Of a DNA stretch of 64,000 nt, positions 8,601-15,560 are shown piece after piece; the first letter of the stretch is position 1, and every line of letters begins with the position of its first letter. The notes below the pieces were generated by a model. That model was not told the origin of the DNA and ran no database searches. It worked only from the letters and a program-made list of their open reading frames with translations. The DNA lies in NCBI GenBank assembly GCA_016706565.1, contig JADJJI010000001.1:310001-374000 (forward strand). The letters are read 5' to 3'. The position numbers and the translations under genes were made by a program. Source of the DNA: Piscinibacter sp. GTDB taxonomy: Bacteria; Pseudomonadota; Gammaproteobacteria; Burkholderiales; Burkholderiaceae_C.

Positions 8601-8784
8601 GCCTCTGCTATTCGAAGCGGAGCGGCCGGGTACCGAGGTGCTGCACCCGGTGGCCGTGGTGATCTTCTCCGGCCTGATCAGCTCGACCCTGCTCGACACC
8701 TTCCTCACGCCCGCGATGTTCTGGCTCTTCGGCCGCAAGGATGCCGAACGGCTGATGGACGACAAGGACGCCGAGGCCCTCTGA
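5665..8784 (+). CDS. czcA: CzcA: heavy-metal RND efflux transporter
   Basis: A 1039-residue proton-driven cation pump of the HME-RND family, the normal size. An N-terminal helix is followed by a large periplasmic domain with the RND signature (TPVDVFPDLNKPTVTI), a block of transmembrane helices (about 340 to 540), a second periplasmic domain and a C-terminal helix block (about 860 to 1010). TM4 carries GGLAIAIGGLVDDAVVGVEN, giving acidic residues D404, D405 and E411 in the region where the proton-relay residues of CzcA lie. This motif differs from the monovalent-ion CusA type, so divalent Zn/Co/Cd-type transport is more likely, but the exact ion cannot be read from sequence. GAGGAG lies just before the ATG. 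Confidence 0.93.
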   Translation: MFKWLLDNSLTNRLLVIIASVVLMAYGAFTLSRTPVDVFPDLNKPTVTIMTEAGGMAAEEVEQLITFPLETTMNGLPGVESVRSTSSAGLSFLYVTFDWSTDIFRARQLVAERLASMEEGLAEGVVPRMGPISSIMGEIMQIAIPVDPQKISPMAVREYADWVLRPRLLSVPGVAQVIPIGGEVRQFQVQPNTARMAELSITHDQLEGALKGFSANTSGGFLELNGREYLIRNLGRTSRLDDLKNLAIGANRGQPILLRQIAEVTFAAAIKRGDAGFEGKPAVILGVQKQPTADTIALTKSIEEALTGLKASLPAGMEAPRVTFRQASFIEASITTLQGKLIGASVFVAAILFFFLGTLRPTVIALTAIPVSIFITALVFKYFGLSINTMTLGGLAIAIGGLVDDAVVGVENVLRRLKEDRAKHPHSRLHPLEVVAHATMEVRSAILYATVIIVLVFIPLFALPGLEGKLFVPLGIAFIVSTLASLVVSVTITPVLSFYLLPRMKNLDHGDTKVLAWLKARYSSSLHVVLARPKAALAAAGLAVVAAAAAVPFFPTTFLPPFNEGTLLIGLRLNPGVTLTESSTVARQAETLVSQVPEVTHVGRRSGRAELDEHAEGVHVSELDVGIVPTAELKRSMDEVKADIRARLANLPAAIEIGQPISHRIDHMLSGVRSQIAVKIYGEDLDALRGQADALRQRLATIPGIADLQIEKQVLAPQIKVRVDYAAAAQYGVPAPQVLATLQSLVEGEKITQIVEGGRRFALVVKLPESARSIEGLSQILIETPTGRIPLSKVASIEDGDGPNQISRDDGKRRIVLSANASGRALSEIVADIRRIVSETKLPEGYFITLGGQFQAQEEASRLVGLLSIVSLVLMFVVLYSRYKSTTLSALIMVNIPLALVGAVIGLWLSGQPLSVAALVGFITLAGISVRNGILKVSHYINLMRFEGESFDTKMIVRGSLERLSPVLMTALVTAFALAPLLFEAERPGTEVLHPVAVVIFSGLISSTLLDTFLTPAMFWLFGRKDAERLMDDKDAEAL

Positions 8785-8824
8785 CCCCTTCCCTGCCCAC
8801 ACCCACCATCCCGAAAGGATCCCC

Positions 8825-9211
8825 ATGAAGAAGCACGCCCTGCTCGCCTCCATCGCCCTCGCCCTGGCCGTCCCCGCGTCCGCGGCCGGCGAGAAGCATG
8901 ACCACGCCCACGAGCACAAGCCGATGCACGGCGGGGTGGTCGTCGAAGTCAAGGACATGGACTACGAACTCGTCGCCAGGCCGACCACGATCCAGCTGTT
9001 CCTGCGCGACCACGGCAAGGCCGCCGACGTGTCCAAGGCCAGCGCCAAGGTCACGCTGCTGACCGGCACCGAGAAGCAGGAGGTCGAACTCAAGCCGGCC
9101 GGCGACAGGCTCGAGGCCACTGGCAGCTTCAAGGTCGGCCCCGGCACGAAGGCGGTGGCCGTTGTGACGATCGCAGGCAAACCGGCCACTGCCCGCTTCA
9201 CGCTGAAGTGA
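8825..9211 (+). CDS. His-rich periplasmic protein downstream of czcA
   Basis: A 128-residue protein with a signal peptide (MKKHALLASIALALAVPASA) and a mature N-terminus rich in His (GEKHDHAHEHKPMHGGVV). The rest is beta-strand-rich and ends in TARFTLK. The architecture, a His-motif leader plus a small beta domain, repeats that of the protein at 3967 to 4521 without the membrane helix. A role as a periplasmic metal buffer or chaperone is inferred from the His cluster and from its position 40 bp after czcA. AAAGGA precedes the start. Its stop codon overlaps the next start in TGATG. I do not recognise a named family. Confidence 0.7.
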   Translation: MKKHALLASIALALAVPASAAGEKHDHAHEHKPMHGGVVVEVKDMDYELVARPTTIQLFLRDHGKAADVSKASAKVTLLTGTEKQEVELKPAGDRLEATGSFKVGPGTKAVAVVTIAGKPATARFTLK

Positions 9212-9753
9212 TGGCCATGGACACGCACCGACTGATCGCCGTGGTAGCGCTGGGGACCGCCGTGCTGCTGGCTGGCTGCGCGACGCCCACTCCGCCCGAT
9301 CCCACCGCTGAAATGCCGCATTGCTACAAGACCAACAAGGGCCGGGTGATTGCCTGCACCCCGGTGGCGGTGCCCAGCCTGAACGCGGATGCCGAGGCCA
9401 AGCGCTTCGCGCCGGACCGCGATGCGCTGACCGTCTACGTCGTGCGGCGCAACTGGGGGGACGGCCGTAACTTCGTGAAGGTCTACCCGGACGGCGGCGC
9501 CGGCGTCGACACACTGCCCGACACCATGGTCAGGTTGAAGTTCAAGCCCGGCAGCCACAGCGTCGCCTTCGAGTTCGACGGCAAGCGCCAGAGCACGACG
9601 GTGGAGGGCCAGGCAGGCGAGATCCGCTTCGTCCGCATCGACGGCACGGTGTGGGCCTGGAAGAGCACGTACGAGTGGGTGGCCGAGCCGCAAGCCGCAA
9701 CCCGCGAACGTGCCCTGAAGGCGAGGCTCGTCGCCGACGTGTCCGTCCGCTGA
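9211..9753 (+). CDS. Uncharacterised lipoprotein coupled to the czc genes
   Basis: A 180-residue protein with a lipoprotein signal (VLLAGCATPTPP, lipobox LAGC), hence membrane-anchored in the periplasm. The start ATG at 9211 overlaps the preceding TGA by one base; a GTG at 9208 is an alternative. The body has YVVRRNWGDGRNFVKVYPDG followed by alternating strands ending in a YEWVAEPQ segment. The stretch VRLKFKPGSHSVAFEFDGK looks like a PEGA-like or DUF2846-like beta domain, but this is a weak resemblance. No metal motif is visible apart from a single Cys/His pair (HCYKTNKGRVIAC). The coupling to the His-rich protein suggests a shared transcript. Confidence 0.6.
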   Translation: MAMDTHRLIAVVALGTAVLLAGCATPTPPDPTAEMPHCYKTNKGRVIACTPVAVPSLNADAEAKRFAPDRDALTVYVVRRNWGDGRNFVKVYPDGGAGVDTLPDTMVRLKFKPGSHSVAFEFDGKRQSTTVEGQAGEIRFVRIDGTVWAWKSTYEWVAEPQAATRERALKARLVADVSVR

Positions 9754-9772
9754 CCAGGGCGATACTGGTCGA

Positions 9773-10834
9773 GTGACGTTGAACCCTCATCTCCCTGCAC
9801 GCTGGCTACCAGCCGGCGCTGCTGCGGCCTTGCTCGCGGCAGCGCTCTTCGGCGCCGGCACGCCGCTGGCCAAGGTACTGCTGGCCGGCATCAGTCCGTG
9901 GATGTTGGCTGGCCTGCTTTACCTGGGATCCGGTCTCGGGCTGGCGACCTTGCGGCTGATGCGGCAGGCGCCCCCGGCGCACCTCCAAGCTGGCGAATGG
10001 TCATGGCTGGCCGGTGCGGTAATGATGGGCGGCGTTGTCGGCCCGGTGCTGCTGATGTTCGGCTTGACGGCCATGCCGGCCTCAGGCGCCGCGCTCCTGC
10101 TCAATGCCGAAGGCGTGTTCACCGCCCTGCTGGCGTGGTTTGTCTTCAGAGAGAACTTCGATCTGCGCATTGCCCTGGGGATGTTGACCATCGTGGCAGG
10201 CGCTGTCGTCCTGAGCTGGCCGGGTCAAGCGAAGTTCGGCGCACTGTGGCCAGCCCTCGCGGTACTGGGCGCTTGCCTGGCTTGGGGGGTCGACAACAAC
10301 CTCACTCGCAAGGTGTCTCTGGCCGACGCCACCTGGGTGGCGATGGTCAAGGGACTGGCTGCGGGGTCGATGAACCTGACCATTGCGCTGACGCTGGGCG
10401 CGCCGTTGCCGTCAATGGGCGTGTTGGCCGGGGCGGCCATTCTGGGCTTCTTGTCCTACGGCATCAGCCTGGCGCTGTTTGTGGTCGCACTGCGGCACCT
10501 GGGTACCGCGCGCACCGGCGCGTATTTCTCGGTCGCGCCGTTCTTCGGCGCCGTCCTGGCTGTACTGATTCTTGACGAGCCCGTGACCTCGACACTCCTC
10601 GTTGCCGGTGGACTGATGGGGCTTGGAGTTTGGCTGCACATCATCGAGCGGCATGTGCACACCCATGGGCACTTGCCCCTGGAGCATGAGCACGAGCATG
10701 AACACGACGTCCACCACTATCACCATCCCCTCGGTGACCCAGCTCCGGTCCGGCATACGCACCGTCATCGGCACGATCCGATGACCCACTCGCACGAACA
10801 CTATCCAGACGAACACCACAGGCATTCACACTGA
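9773..10834 (+). CDS. EamA/DMT-family transporter with His-rich C-terminal tail
   Basis: A 353-residue protein with a GTG start. The first roughly 290 residues form ten hydrophobic segments in two EamA-like halves (first repeat near LFGAGTPLAKVLL, second near LGACLAWGVDNNLTRKVS), the drug/metabolite transporter fold. The last 60 residues contain 23 histidines in HEHEHEH, HHYHH and HTHRHRH runs. The tail suggests cytosolic or periplasmic metal capture linked to transport. EamA members usually move metabolites, so metal transport is an inference from the tail and the location at the end of the czc block. It begins 19 bp after the lipoprotein gene. Confidence 0.8.
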   Translation: MTLNPHLPARWLPAGAAAALLAAALFGAGTPLAKVLLAGISPWMLAGLLYLGSGLGLATLRLMRQAPPAHLQAGEWSWLAGAVMMGGVVGPVLLMFGLTAMPASGAALLLNAEGVFTALLAWFVFRENFDLRIALGMLTIVAGAVVLSWPGQAKFGALWPALAVLGACLAWGVDNNLTRKVSLADATWVAMVKGLAAGSMNLTIALTLGAPLPSMGVLAGAAILGFLSYGISLALFVVALRHLGTARTGAYFSVAPFFGAVLAVLILDEPVTSTLLVAGGLMGLGVWLHIIERHVHTHGHLPLEHEHEHEHDVHHYHHPLGDPAPVRHTHRHRHDPMTHSHEHYPDEHHRHSH

Positions 10835-10962
10835 CGGGCCACAAGAGCGACGGCAAGATGAGCCCCGTGCCGTCTGATCGCCGCACGGCGCCACCGATGC
10901 GGGTAAAGGAGCGACCACAGGCCGCGACGATCGAGGCAGCGCCTGCTGCGCTCTGAGGCTGC

Positions 10963-11472
10963 CTACTTGCCCGCGGACGCAGGTGACGGCGTCATCCATT
11001 GCTGACGCTGCATCATGTGGTCCATCATCATTTGCTGCATGCCCATGTACTGTTCCGTCATGTACTGGCGCTGCTTCATCTGCTCGGGCGTGAGCCTGGA
11101 GTAGTGGCCATGCATGCCTCCCCACCCCTTCATTCCCGGGCCGCCCATCATTCCAGGGCCATGCATCATCCCTTGACCACCCATCATTCCGGGGCCCCAC
11201 ATCCCGTGCATCGCGCCCATGGCGTTCTGCATGGACTGGTAGTGATCCTGCAGAAGCTTCTGACGCTCCAGGGGATCCTGCGTCTTGCGCAGGCGATCCA
11301 TCTGCTCCTGCATCCGCTGCATGTGGACCTGCGCTTCGGCCAGGTGCTGGTCGAAGGCCTTCACGTCAGGCACCCCCGATGACTGCGGCGGCTTCGCCGT
11401 CTGTGCCTGCGCAGCCCACGGGACCGCCGCGAGCATGGCTGCCGTGATCACGGCCACAAGGTGGTCCTTCAT
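10963..11472 (-). CDS. Met-rich periplasmic protein, probably copper-related
   Basis: A 169-residue protein. The start at 11472 is chosen for its signal peptide (MKDHLVAVITAAMLAAVPWA, cut near AQAQ) and for GGGAG upstream. A helical region (about 40 to 85) leads to a Met/Gly-rich centre (MWGPGMMGGQGMMHGPGMM) and a Met/Gln-rich C-terminus (MTEQYMGMQQMMMDHMMQRQ). Met-x-Met and Met-Met-x-His patterns are typical of Cu(I) or Ag(I) binding in periplasmic copper proteins such as CusF, PcoE and CopI. It is convergent with the EamA transporter. Function is inferred from composition only. An extended helical Spy/CpxP-like chaperone is an alternative. Confidence 0.65.
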   Translation of the reverse strand: MKDHLVAVITAAMLAAVPWAAQAQTAKPPQSSGVPDVKAFDQHLAEAQVHMQRMQEQMDRLRKTQDPLERQKLLQDHYQSMQNAMGAMHGMWGPGMMGGQGMMHGPGMMGGPGMKGWGGMHGHYSRLTPEQMKQRQYMTEQYMGMQQMMMDHMMQRQQWMTPSPASAGK

Positions 11473-11862
11473 TGCAGTCTCCCATTCGGCTCTGAGCCGA
11501 CCCGACACAGACGAATCAGCCTACGCCTGAGCTGCCATGAACGATTGACCTTGCGCAAGTGCGAACCCTGAATGCGGCGGACCGCCCACCGTCACTTGAT
11601 GGCGCTTCGCGTCAGGCCGGACCGCAAAGTGCCGCCGCCAAATGTTCCCATGCCAAATGACGTCCTGATAAGAACACTTCTCAGGACAAGGCGGATGCGA
11701 TGGCCAGCGGCGCGACCGCAGCACCGTTGGCGGACGAGACCGCGCGATGCGATGAAAGCGAGAGGGAAAGCAACGCACACCACGTGTGCCGCCAGGGCGC
11801 GCGCGCCAAACTACGGCACAAATCCGTCACAACCGACGGAAGCATCCGTCCGATGCGCCCAA
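11473..11862. other. Intergenic stretch without a recognisable gene
   Basis: About 390 bp between the Met-rich protein gene and the tRNA terminator. No open frame here has a ribosome-binding site or a recognisable product. It contains the leader of the Met-rich protein gene and a compact hairpin at 11662 to 11687 (arms GTCCTGA and TCAGGAC, with a nested AGAA/TTCT stem). No integrase remnant or insertion-sequence end was recognised. Confidence 0.5.
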
Positions 11863-11893
11863 GAAAAAAGGACCTAGCTCGCGCTAAGTCCTT
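11863..11893 (-). terminator. Intrinsic terminator of the tRNA-Lys genes
   Basis: On the minus strand an 11-bp stem with one mismatch (arms AAGGACTTAGC and GCTAGGTCCTT, loop GCGA) is followed by TTTTTT. It lies 20 bp beyond the 3' end of tRNA-Lys(CTT). Confidence 0.85.
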
Positions 11894-11912
11894 GTTTTCT
11901 AACCAAGAATTT

Positions 11913-11988
11913 TGGTGGGCCCTGAGTGACTCGAACACTCGACCAACGGATTAAGAGTCCGCTGCTCTACCAACTGAGCTAAGAGCCC
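11913..11988 (-). tRNA. tRNA-Lys (anticodon CTT)
   Basis: A 76-nt cloverleaf with encoded CCA. The acceptor stem GGGCTCT pairs with AGGGCCC, the D-arm includes AGCTCAGTTGGTAGAGC, the anticodon CTT lies at 11955 to 11953, and the T-loop is GTTCGAGTC. It follows tRNA-Lys(TTT) by 19 bp on the same strand. Confidence 0.95.
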
Positions 11989-12007
11989 GAAATCTTGCCA
12001 CCTTCGG

Positions 12008-12083
12008 TGGTGGGTCGTGCGTGACTCGAACACGCGACCAACGGATTAAAAGTCCGCTGCTCTACCGACTGAGCTAACGACCC
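12008..12083 (-). tRNA. tRNA-Lys (anticodon TTT)
   Basis: A 76-nt cloverleaf with encoded CCA. The acceptor stem GGGTCGT pairs with ACGACCC, and the anticodon TTT lies at 12050 to 12048. It is nearly identical to the neighbouring tRNA-Lys(CTT) through the D and anticodon arms, indicating a tandem duplication. A TATAAT box sits 13 bp upstream. Confidence 0.95.
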
Positions 12084-12095
12084 GAAAAGCCCACG

Positions 12096-12101
12096 ATTAT
12101 A
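12096..12101 (-). promoter_or_regulatory. -10 box of the tRNA-Lys promoter
   Basis: A perfect TATAAT on the minus strand, 13 bp before the first tRNA and 22 bp after the tcdA stop. The -35 region would lie inside the end of tcdA and is weak. The tRNAs can therefore be transcribed separately from tcdA. Confidence 0.6.
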
Positions 12102-12122
12102 GCGGCTTGTTTGGCCGAGTCT

Positions 12123-12950
12123 TCAGCTCGCGACAGCCGCGCATTCTAGCGCAACTTGCGCGGCCACCAGGCCGAAGGTCGCGGTCACGCTCACCGTCGA
12201 GCCGTAGCCGTGGCAATTGAGGTTGCCCTCCACGTCGCAGGCATCGACCGGCGCCACCACCGGCTCGCGCGAGAACACGCAACGCACGCCGATTGCGCCC
12301 TTGCGCGCCGCGCCGTGGTGCTGGCGCAGGCGCTGGCGCAGCGCGGCAAGCAGCGGGTCGTGCGTCGCGGCGCTCAGGTCGTCGACCTCCACCGCCTGCG
12401 GGCGCCGCTTGCCGCCCGCAGCACCCACGACCACCAGCGGCGTTCCCGACGCGATCGCCCAGGCGGCCATCGCTGCCTTGGCACGCAGCTGGTCGCAGGC
12501 ATCGATCACGGCATCCACCGGCTGCGGCAGCACGGCGGGCCAGTTGTCGGCCTCGGCGAAGGCTTCGACCTCGTGCACCACGCAGCCCGGGTGGATGTCG
12601 GCGATGCGCGCGCGAAGCGCCTTCACCTTGGCCATGCCCAGCGTCGCGCCGAGCGCCTGCACCTGCCGGTTGATGTTCGATTCGGCGATGTGGTCCAGAT
12701 CGATCAGCGTGAGTTCGGCGACACCGCTGCGCGCCAGCGCCTCGGCCGCCCACGAGCCCACACCGCCCACGCCGACCACGGCGAAACGCGCCGCGCGAAT
12801 GCGGTCATAGGCCAAGTCGCCATACAGGCGGCGCAGGCCGCCGAAGCGCCGCTCGAGATCGGCGTCCGCGAGCACAGGCCCGGCGCTCACTGGAGAACCT
12901 TCGTGCTGCGCACTCCGGAATTCGCCCTTGGGGCGGCCCTGCGGGCTCAT
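12123..12950 (-). CDS. tcdA: tRNA threonylcarbamoyladenosine dehydratase TcdA (CsdL)
   Basis: A 275-residue E1-like enzyme. The nucleotide-binding motif (FAVVGVGGVGSWAAEALARSG) and the following acidic strand (LTLIDLDHIAESNINRQ) are those of the ThiF/MoeB/TcdA fold. A VIDACDQ segment and a later NCHGYGSTVSVTATFGL tail match TcdA rather than ThiF. It is known to convert t6A at position 37 of ANN-decoding tRNAs into cyclic ct6A using ATP. The ATG at 12950 overlaps the stop of the upstream transporter gene in ATGA. A GTG inside, preceded by AAGGTT, is an alternative start about 20 codons later. Two tRNA-Lys genes, plausible substrates, lie directly downstream. Confidence 0.88.
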   Translation of the reverse strand: MSPQGRPKGEFRSAQHEGSPVSAGPVLADADLERRFGGLRRLYGDLAYDRIRAARFAVVGVGGVGSWAAEALARSGVAELTLIDLDHIAESNINRQVQALGATLGMAKVKALRARIADIHPGCVVHEVEAFAEADNWPAVLPQPVDAVIDACDQLRAKAAMAAWAIASGTPLVVVGAAGGKRRPQAVEVDDLSAATHDPLLAALRQRLRQHHGAARKGAIGVRCVFSREPVVAPVDACDVEGNLNCHGYGSTVSVTATFGLVAAQVALECAAVAS

Positions 12951-14062
12951 GCCGAACGCTCGACCTGCCAGAACTGGAAGCGAAGCCCGGCCACCGCACC
13001 GGCAATGATGGCGGCCACGGCAACGAAGCTCGTCAGGCTCAGCGTCGACAGGCCCGACAGGCCCTGCCCGATGGTGCAGCCCATCGCGGTGACGCCGCCG
13101 ATGCCCATGAGCACGGCGCCGAGCAGGTGATTGGCCGTGTCCTGCACACCGCGAAAGCCTTCCCAGCGGAAGCTGCGCGTGGCGATCGCGTAGAGCCACG
13201 AGCCCACCACCACGCCGACCGTGCTGACGATGGCGATCGTCAGCAACTTGCTCTTGTCGCTGAAGAAGATCAGCCAGTCGATCGTATAGGCCATCGGGGC
13301 GACGAAGGTGAGCGACTCCATGCGCTGCGAGTTGGTGGCCAAGAAGGCCTCCTGCAGCGTGTTCGGGTCCTCGGCCACGTGGCCGAGGCGGCCAGACACC
13401 CACCACAGCAGCGCCACCACGGCGCCCAGGCCCAGCCCGCCGAGCAGGTTGTCGGCGCTGCGGCCTTCCTGGCGCGAGAGCGCCCACGCGAGCAGCACGC
13501 CGCCCAGGCCCACGCCGACGCTACCGGCGAGCGTTTGCCGGGTCATGCCAGTCGCCGCAGCGAGCAGCGAGGGCAGGTCCTGACCGCCGGGGAAGGAGAT
13601 CGCCACCGCGTCCACCGTGGCCACCCTCAGCACCGCGGTGATGCCGCGCAGCGTCGCAAAGGCGGCGATGCCGAGCACGAAGAACACCACCAGAGACTTG
13701 AGGTTGCCGCCGCCGATGCGCACCAGCGTCTTGCTGCCGCAGCCCGAGGCCAGCACCATGCCGAAGCCGAACATCGCGCCGCCCACCAATGCCGACAGCC
13801 AGATGAAGCGCGGCCCGCCGTAGACGGTCTTGCCGGCGTCGAGCCAGCCCAGCGCCACCATGGCGTTGAAGCCGACCATCGCCACGCCCATCGCGGTGAC
13901 CCACATGCGCATGCGCGACCAGTCCCCCATGGTCATGATGTCGGACACCGCCCCCATGGTGCAGAAGTGCGTGCGCTGCGCGATGGCGCCGAAGACCACC
14001 GCCAGCGCGAAGGAGGCCCACAGCACGGTGCGGCCGAGGGCCTGGATGTCGATTTCCTGCAT
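12947..14062 (-). CDS. YeeE/YedE-family (TsuA-like) thiosulfate transporter
   Basis: A 371-residue integral membrane protein with about nine to ten hydrophobic segments. It carries the three Cys motifs of the thiosulfate importer TsuA: HFCTMG (C34), ASGCGSK (C108) and MGCTIGQG (C329), which in TsuA relay thiosulfate through the pore. The two-half repeat of the family is intact, so import of thiosulfate or a related sulfur species into the cytoplasm is likely. The gene overlaps tcdA by 4 bp and begins 53 bp after cpoB. No TusA-like partner is visible nearby. Confidence 0.85.
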   Translation of the reverse strand: MQEIDIQALGRTVLWASFALAVVFGAIAQRTHFCTMGAVSDIMTMGDWSRMRMWVTAMGVAMVGFNAMVALGWLDAGKTVYGGPRFIWLSALVGGAMFGFGMVLASGCGSKTLVRIGGGNLKSLVVFFVLGIAAFATLRGITAVLRVATVDAVAISFPGGQDLPSLLAAATGMTRQTLAGSVGVGLGGVLLAWALSRQEGRSADNLLGGLGLGAVVALLWWVSGRLGHVAEDPNTLQEAFLATNSQRMESLTFVAPMAYTIDWLIFFSDKSKLLTIAIVSTVGVVVGSWLYAIATRSFRWEGFRGVQDTANHLLGAVLMGIGGVTAMGCTIGQGLSGLSTLSLTSFVAVAAIIAGAVAGLRFQFWQVERSA

Positions 14063-14115
14063 GCCGCGATTTTAAGCAGCGCGACTGCGCTGCCTGCCGC
14101 GACGGGCGCCGCCCG

Positions 14116-14904
14116 CTACTTGATCGAGGCCAGTCGCTCGCGGCCGGCCTGCGCGGCCTCCGACTTCGGGTAGGCCTGCACCAGCTCGCCGATGGTCTTG
14201 CGCGCGCCTTTGGTGTCCTTCAGTTCGACCTGGCAATTGGCGATCGCCAGCATCGCCTCGGGCGCTTTCGGGTGCTCGGGCCGCGCGGACAGCAGCGCCC
14301 GGAACGAGCCGATCGCCTCCTTGTACTCGCGCCGCCCGTACTGCGCGTTGCCGAGCCAGAACTGGGCCGAATCGACATAGCCGCTCTGCGGGTAGCGGCG
14401 CACGAAGGTCGACAGGCCGGCGGCAGCGGCATTGAAGTCGCCCTTGCGGATGAACGCGAAGGCTTCGTCGTACATGCGCTTTTCTTCCGGATCGGCGAGG
14501 AACTCCTTCTCGTCGAGCGAGACCTTCACCGGCTCGAGCTTGCGGATGCGCTCGTCGATGCCGGACTGCACGTCCTTCTGCTTGCGCTGCAGTTCGGCGA
14601 CGTCGCGCGCGAGCTGCTCGTCCTGGCCGCGCATCTTGGCCATCTCGGAGCGGATCTGCTCGAGCTGGTTGTTGAGGTCGAGCAGGCTGCGCTTGAGCTG
14701 CGAGAGCTGGTCGGCCATCTGCGCGTTCAGCTCCGCCTGGCGAACGCGCTGCGCCTCGTTGCTCTGCTCGAGCTTCTGGCGCAGGTCGAGGATGGCCTTG
14801 CGCGCTTCGTCGTCGTCGAAGATGCCGGCCCGGGCCGGCGCGAGCAGCGCCCCCGCCAGGCCGAGCACCGCGACGCCCCGCGTGAGTACCGACATCGGCG
14901 ACAT
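14116..14904 (-). CDS. cpoB: CpoB (YbgF), Tol-Pal cell-division coordinator
   Basis: A 262-residue periplasmic protein. A signal peptide (cut near PARAG) is followed by a Gln/Leu/Glu-rich trimeric coiled coil (about 35 to 120) and a C-terminal TPR-like domain (YDEAFAFIRKGDFNAAA..FVRRYPQSGYVDSAQFWLGNAQY, and two more repeats). CpoB links outer-membrane constriction by Tol-Pal with PBP1B-driven septal wall synthesis. It directly follows pal with a 13-bp gap, the standard order tolB-pal-cpoB. The start at 14904 gives a normal leader, with a second Met at codon 4. Confidence 0.92.
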   Translation of the reverse strand: MSPMSVLTRGVAVLGLAGALLAPARAGIFDDDEARKAILDLRQKLEQSNEAQRVRQAELNAQMADQLSQLKRSLLDLNNQLEQIRSEMAKMRGQDEQLARDVAELQRKQKDVQSGIDERIRKLEPVKVSLDEKEFLADPEEKRMYDEAFAFIRKGDFNAAAAGLSTFVRRYPQSGYVDSAQFWLGNAQYGRREYKEAIGSFRALLSARPEHPKAPEAMLAIANCQVELKDTKGARKTIGELVQAYPKSEAAQAGRERLASIK

Positions 14905-14917
14905 CAGCGGCTCCGTC

Positions 14918-15475
14918 TCAACGGTAGACCAGTTCGGCGCGGCGGTTCTTCGCGTACGCCGCCTCGTCGCTGCCCTGCACCGCCGGGCGCTCCTTGCCGA
15001 AGCTCACGGCTTCCATCTGCGCGTTGGTGGCCCCGAGCAGCGCCAGCGACTTGGCCACGGCCTCGGCACGCTTCTGGCCGAGTGCGAGGTTGTATTCGCG
15101 GCCACCGCGCTCGTCGGTGTGGCCTTCGATGGTGACCTTCTTCTTGGCGTCGGCGGACAGCACCTTCGCGTTGGCCTCGACGGTGGACCGGAACTCGTCC
15201 TTCACGACATAGCTGTCGAAGTCGAAGAACACGATGCGCGGCAGGTTGCTCATCATCGCGTTGTCGGTCTTCGCCAGGTCGACCGGCGTGACCTTGCTCT
15301 GCGAGGTGCCCGAGCTCGCGCCACCGGCACCGGCGCCGCCCGCGGCACCGGCGCTGCGCGACTCGACGGGCGCCTTGGTATCTTCGAGCGGCGTGCTCGC
15401 GCAGCCGGCAAGCACGGCGGCGGCCAGCAGGGCCAGAGCAGCCCGGGGCAGATGATGGTGGTGCGTCGAGTTCAT
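14918..15475 (-). CDS. pal: Peptidoglycan-associated lipoprotein Pal
   Basis: A 185-residue lipoprotein. The start at 15475 is chosen because GAGGAG precedes it and a lipobox LAGC (Cys25) follows a His-containing leader (MNSTHHHHLPRAALALL). A Gly/Ala/Ser linker leads to the OmpA-like domain with FFDFDSYVV and the peptidoglycan-binding segment TIEGHTDERGGREYNLALGQKRAEAV. It anchors the outer membrane to the wall and binds TolB. It lies 85 bp after tolB and is followed by cpoB. Confidence 0.95.
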   Translation of the reverse strand: MNSTHHHHLPRAALALLAAAVLAGCASTPLEDTKAPVESRSAGAAGGAGAGGASSGTSQSKVTPVDLAKTDNAMMSNLPRIVFFDFDSYVVKDEFRSTVEANAKVLSADAKKKVTIEGHTDERGGREYNLALGQKRAEAVAKSLALLGATNAQMEAVSFGKERPAVQGSDEAAYAKNRRAELVYR

Positions 15476-15560
15476 GGTGTGCTCCTCTTCGGATCGGTGG
15501 GACAGGGCCGCAATGCGCGGCGACAGGGAACGGGTTGCAGTCTGCATGGCGTGCAGGCCC

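Noticed and set aside
11681-11938. Minus-strand frame of 85 codons
   Set aside because: It overlaps the tRNA-Lys(CTT) 3' end and the terminator hairpin and has no ribosome-binding site.
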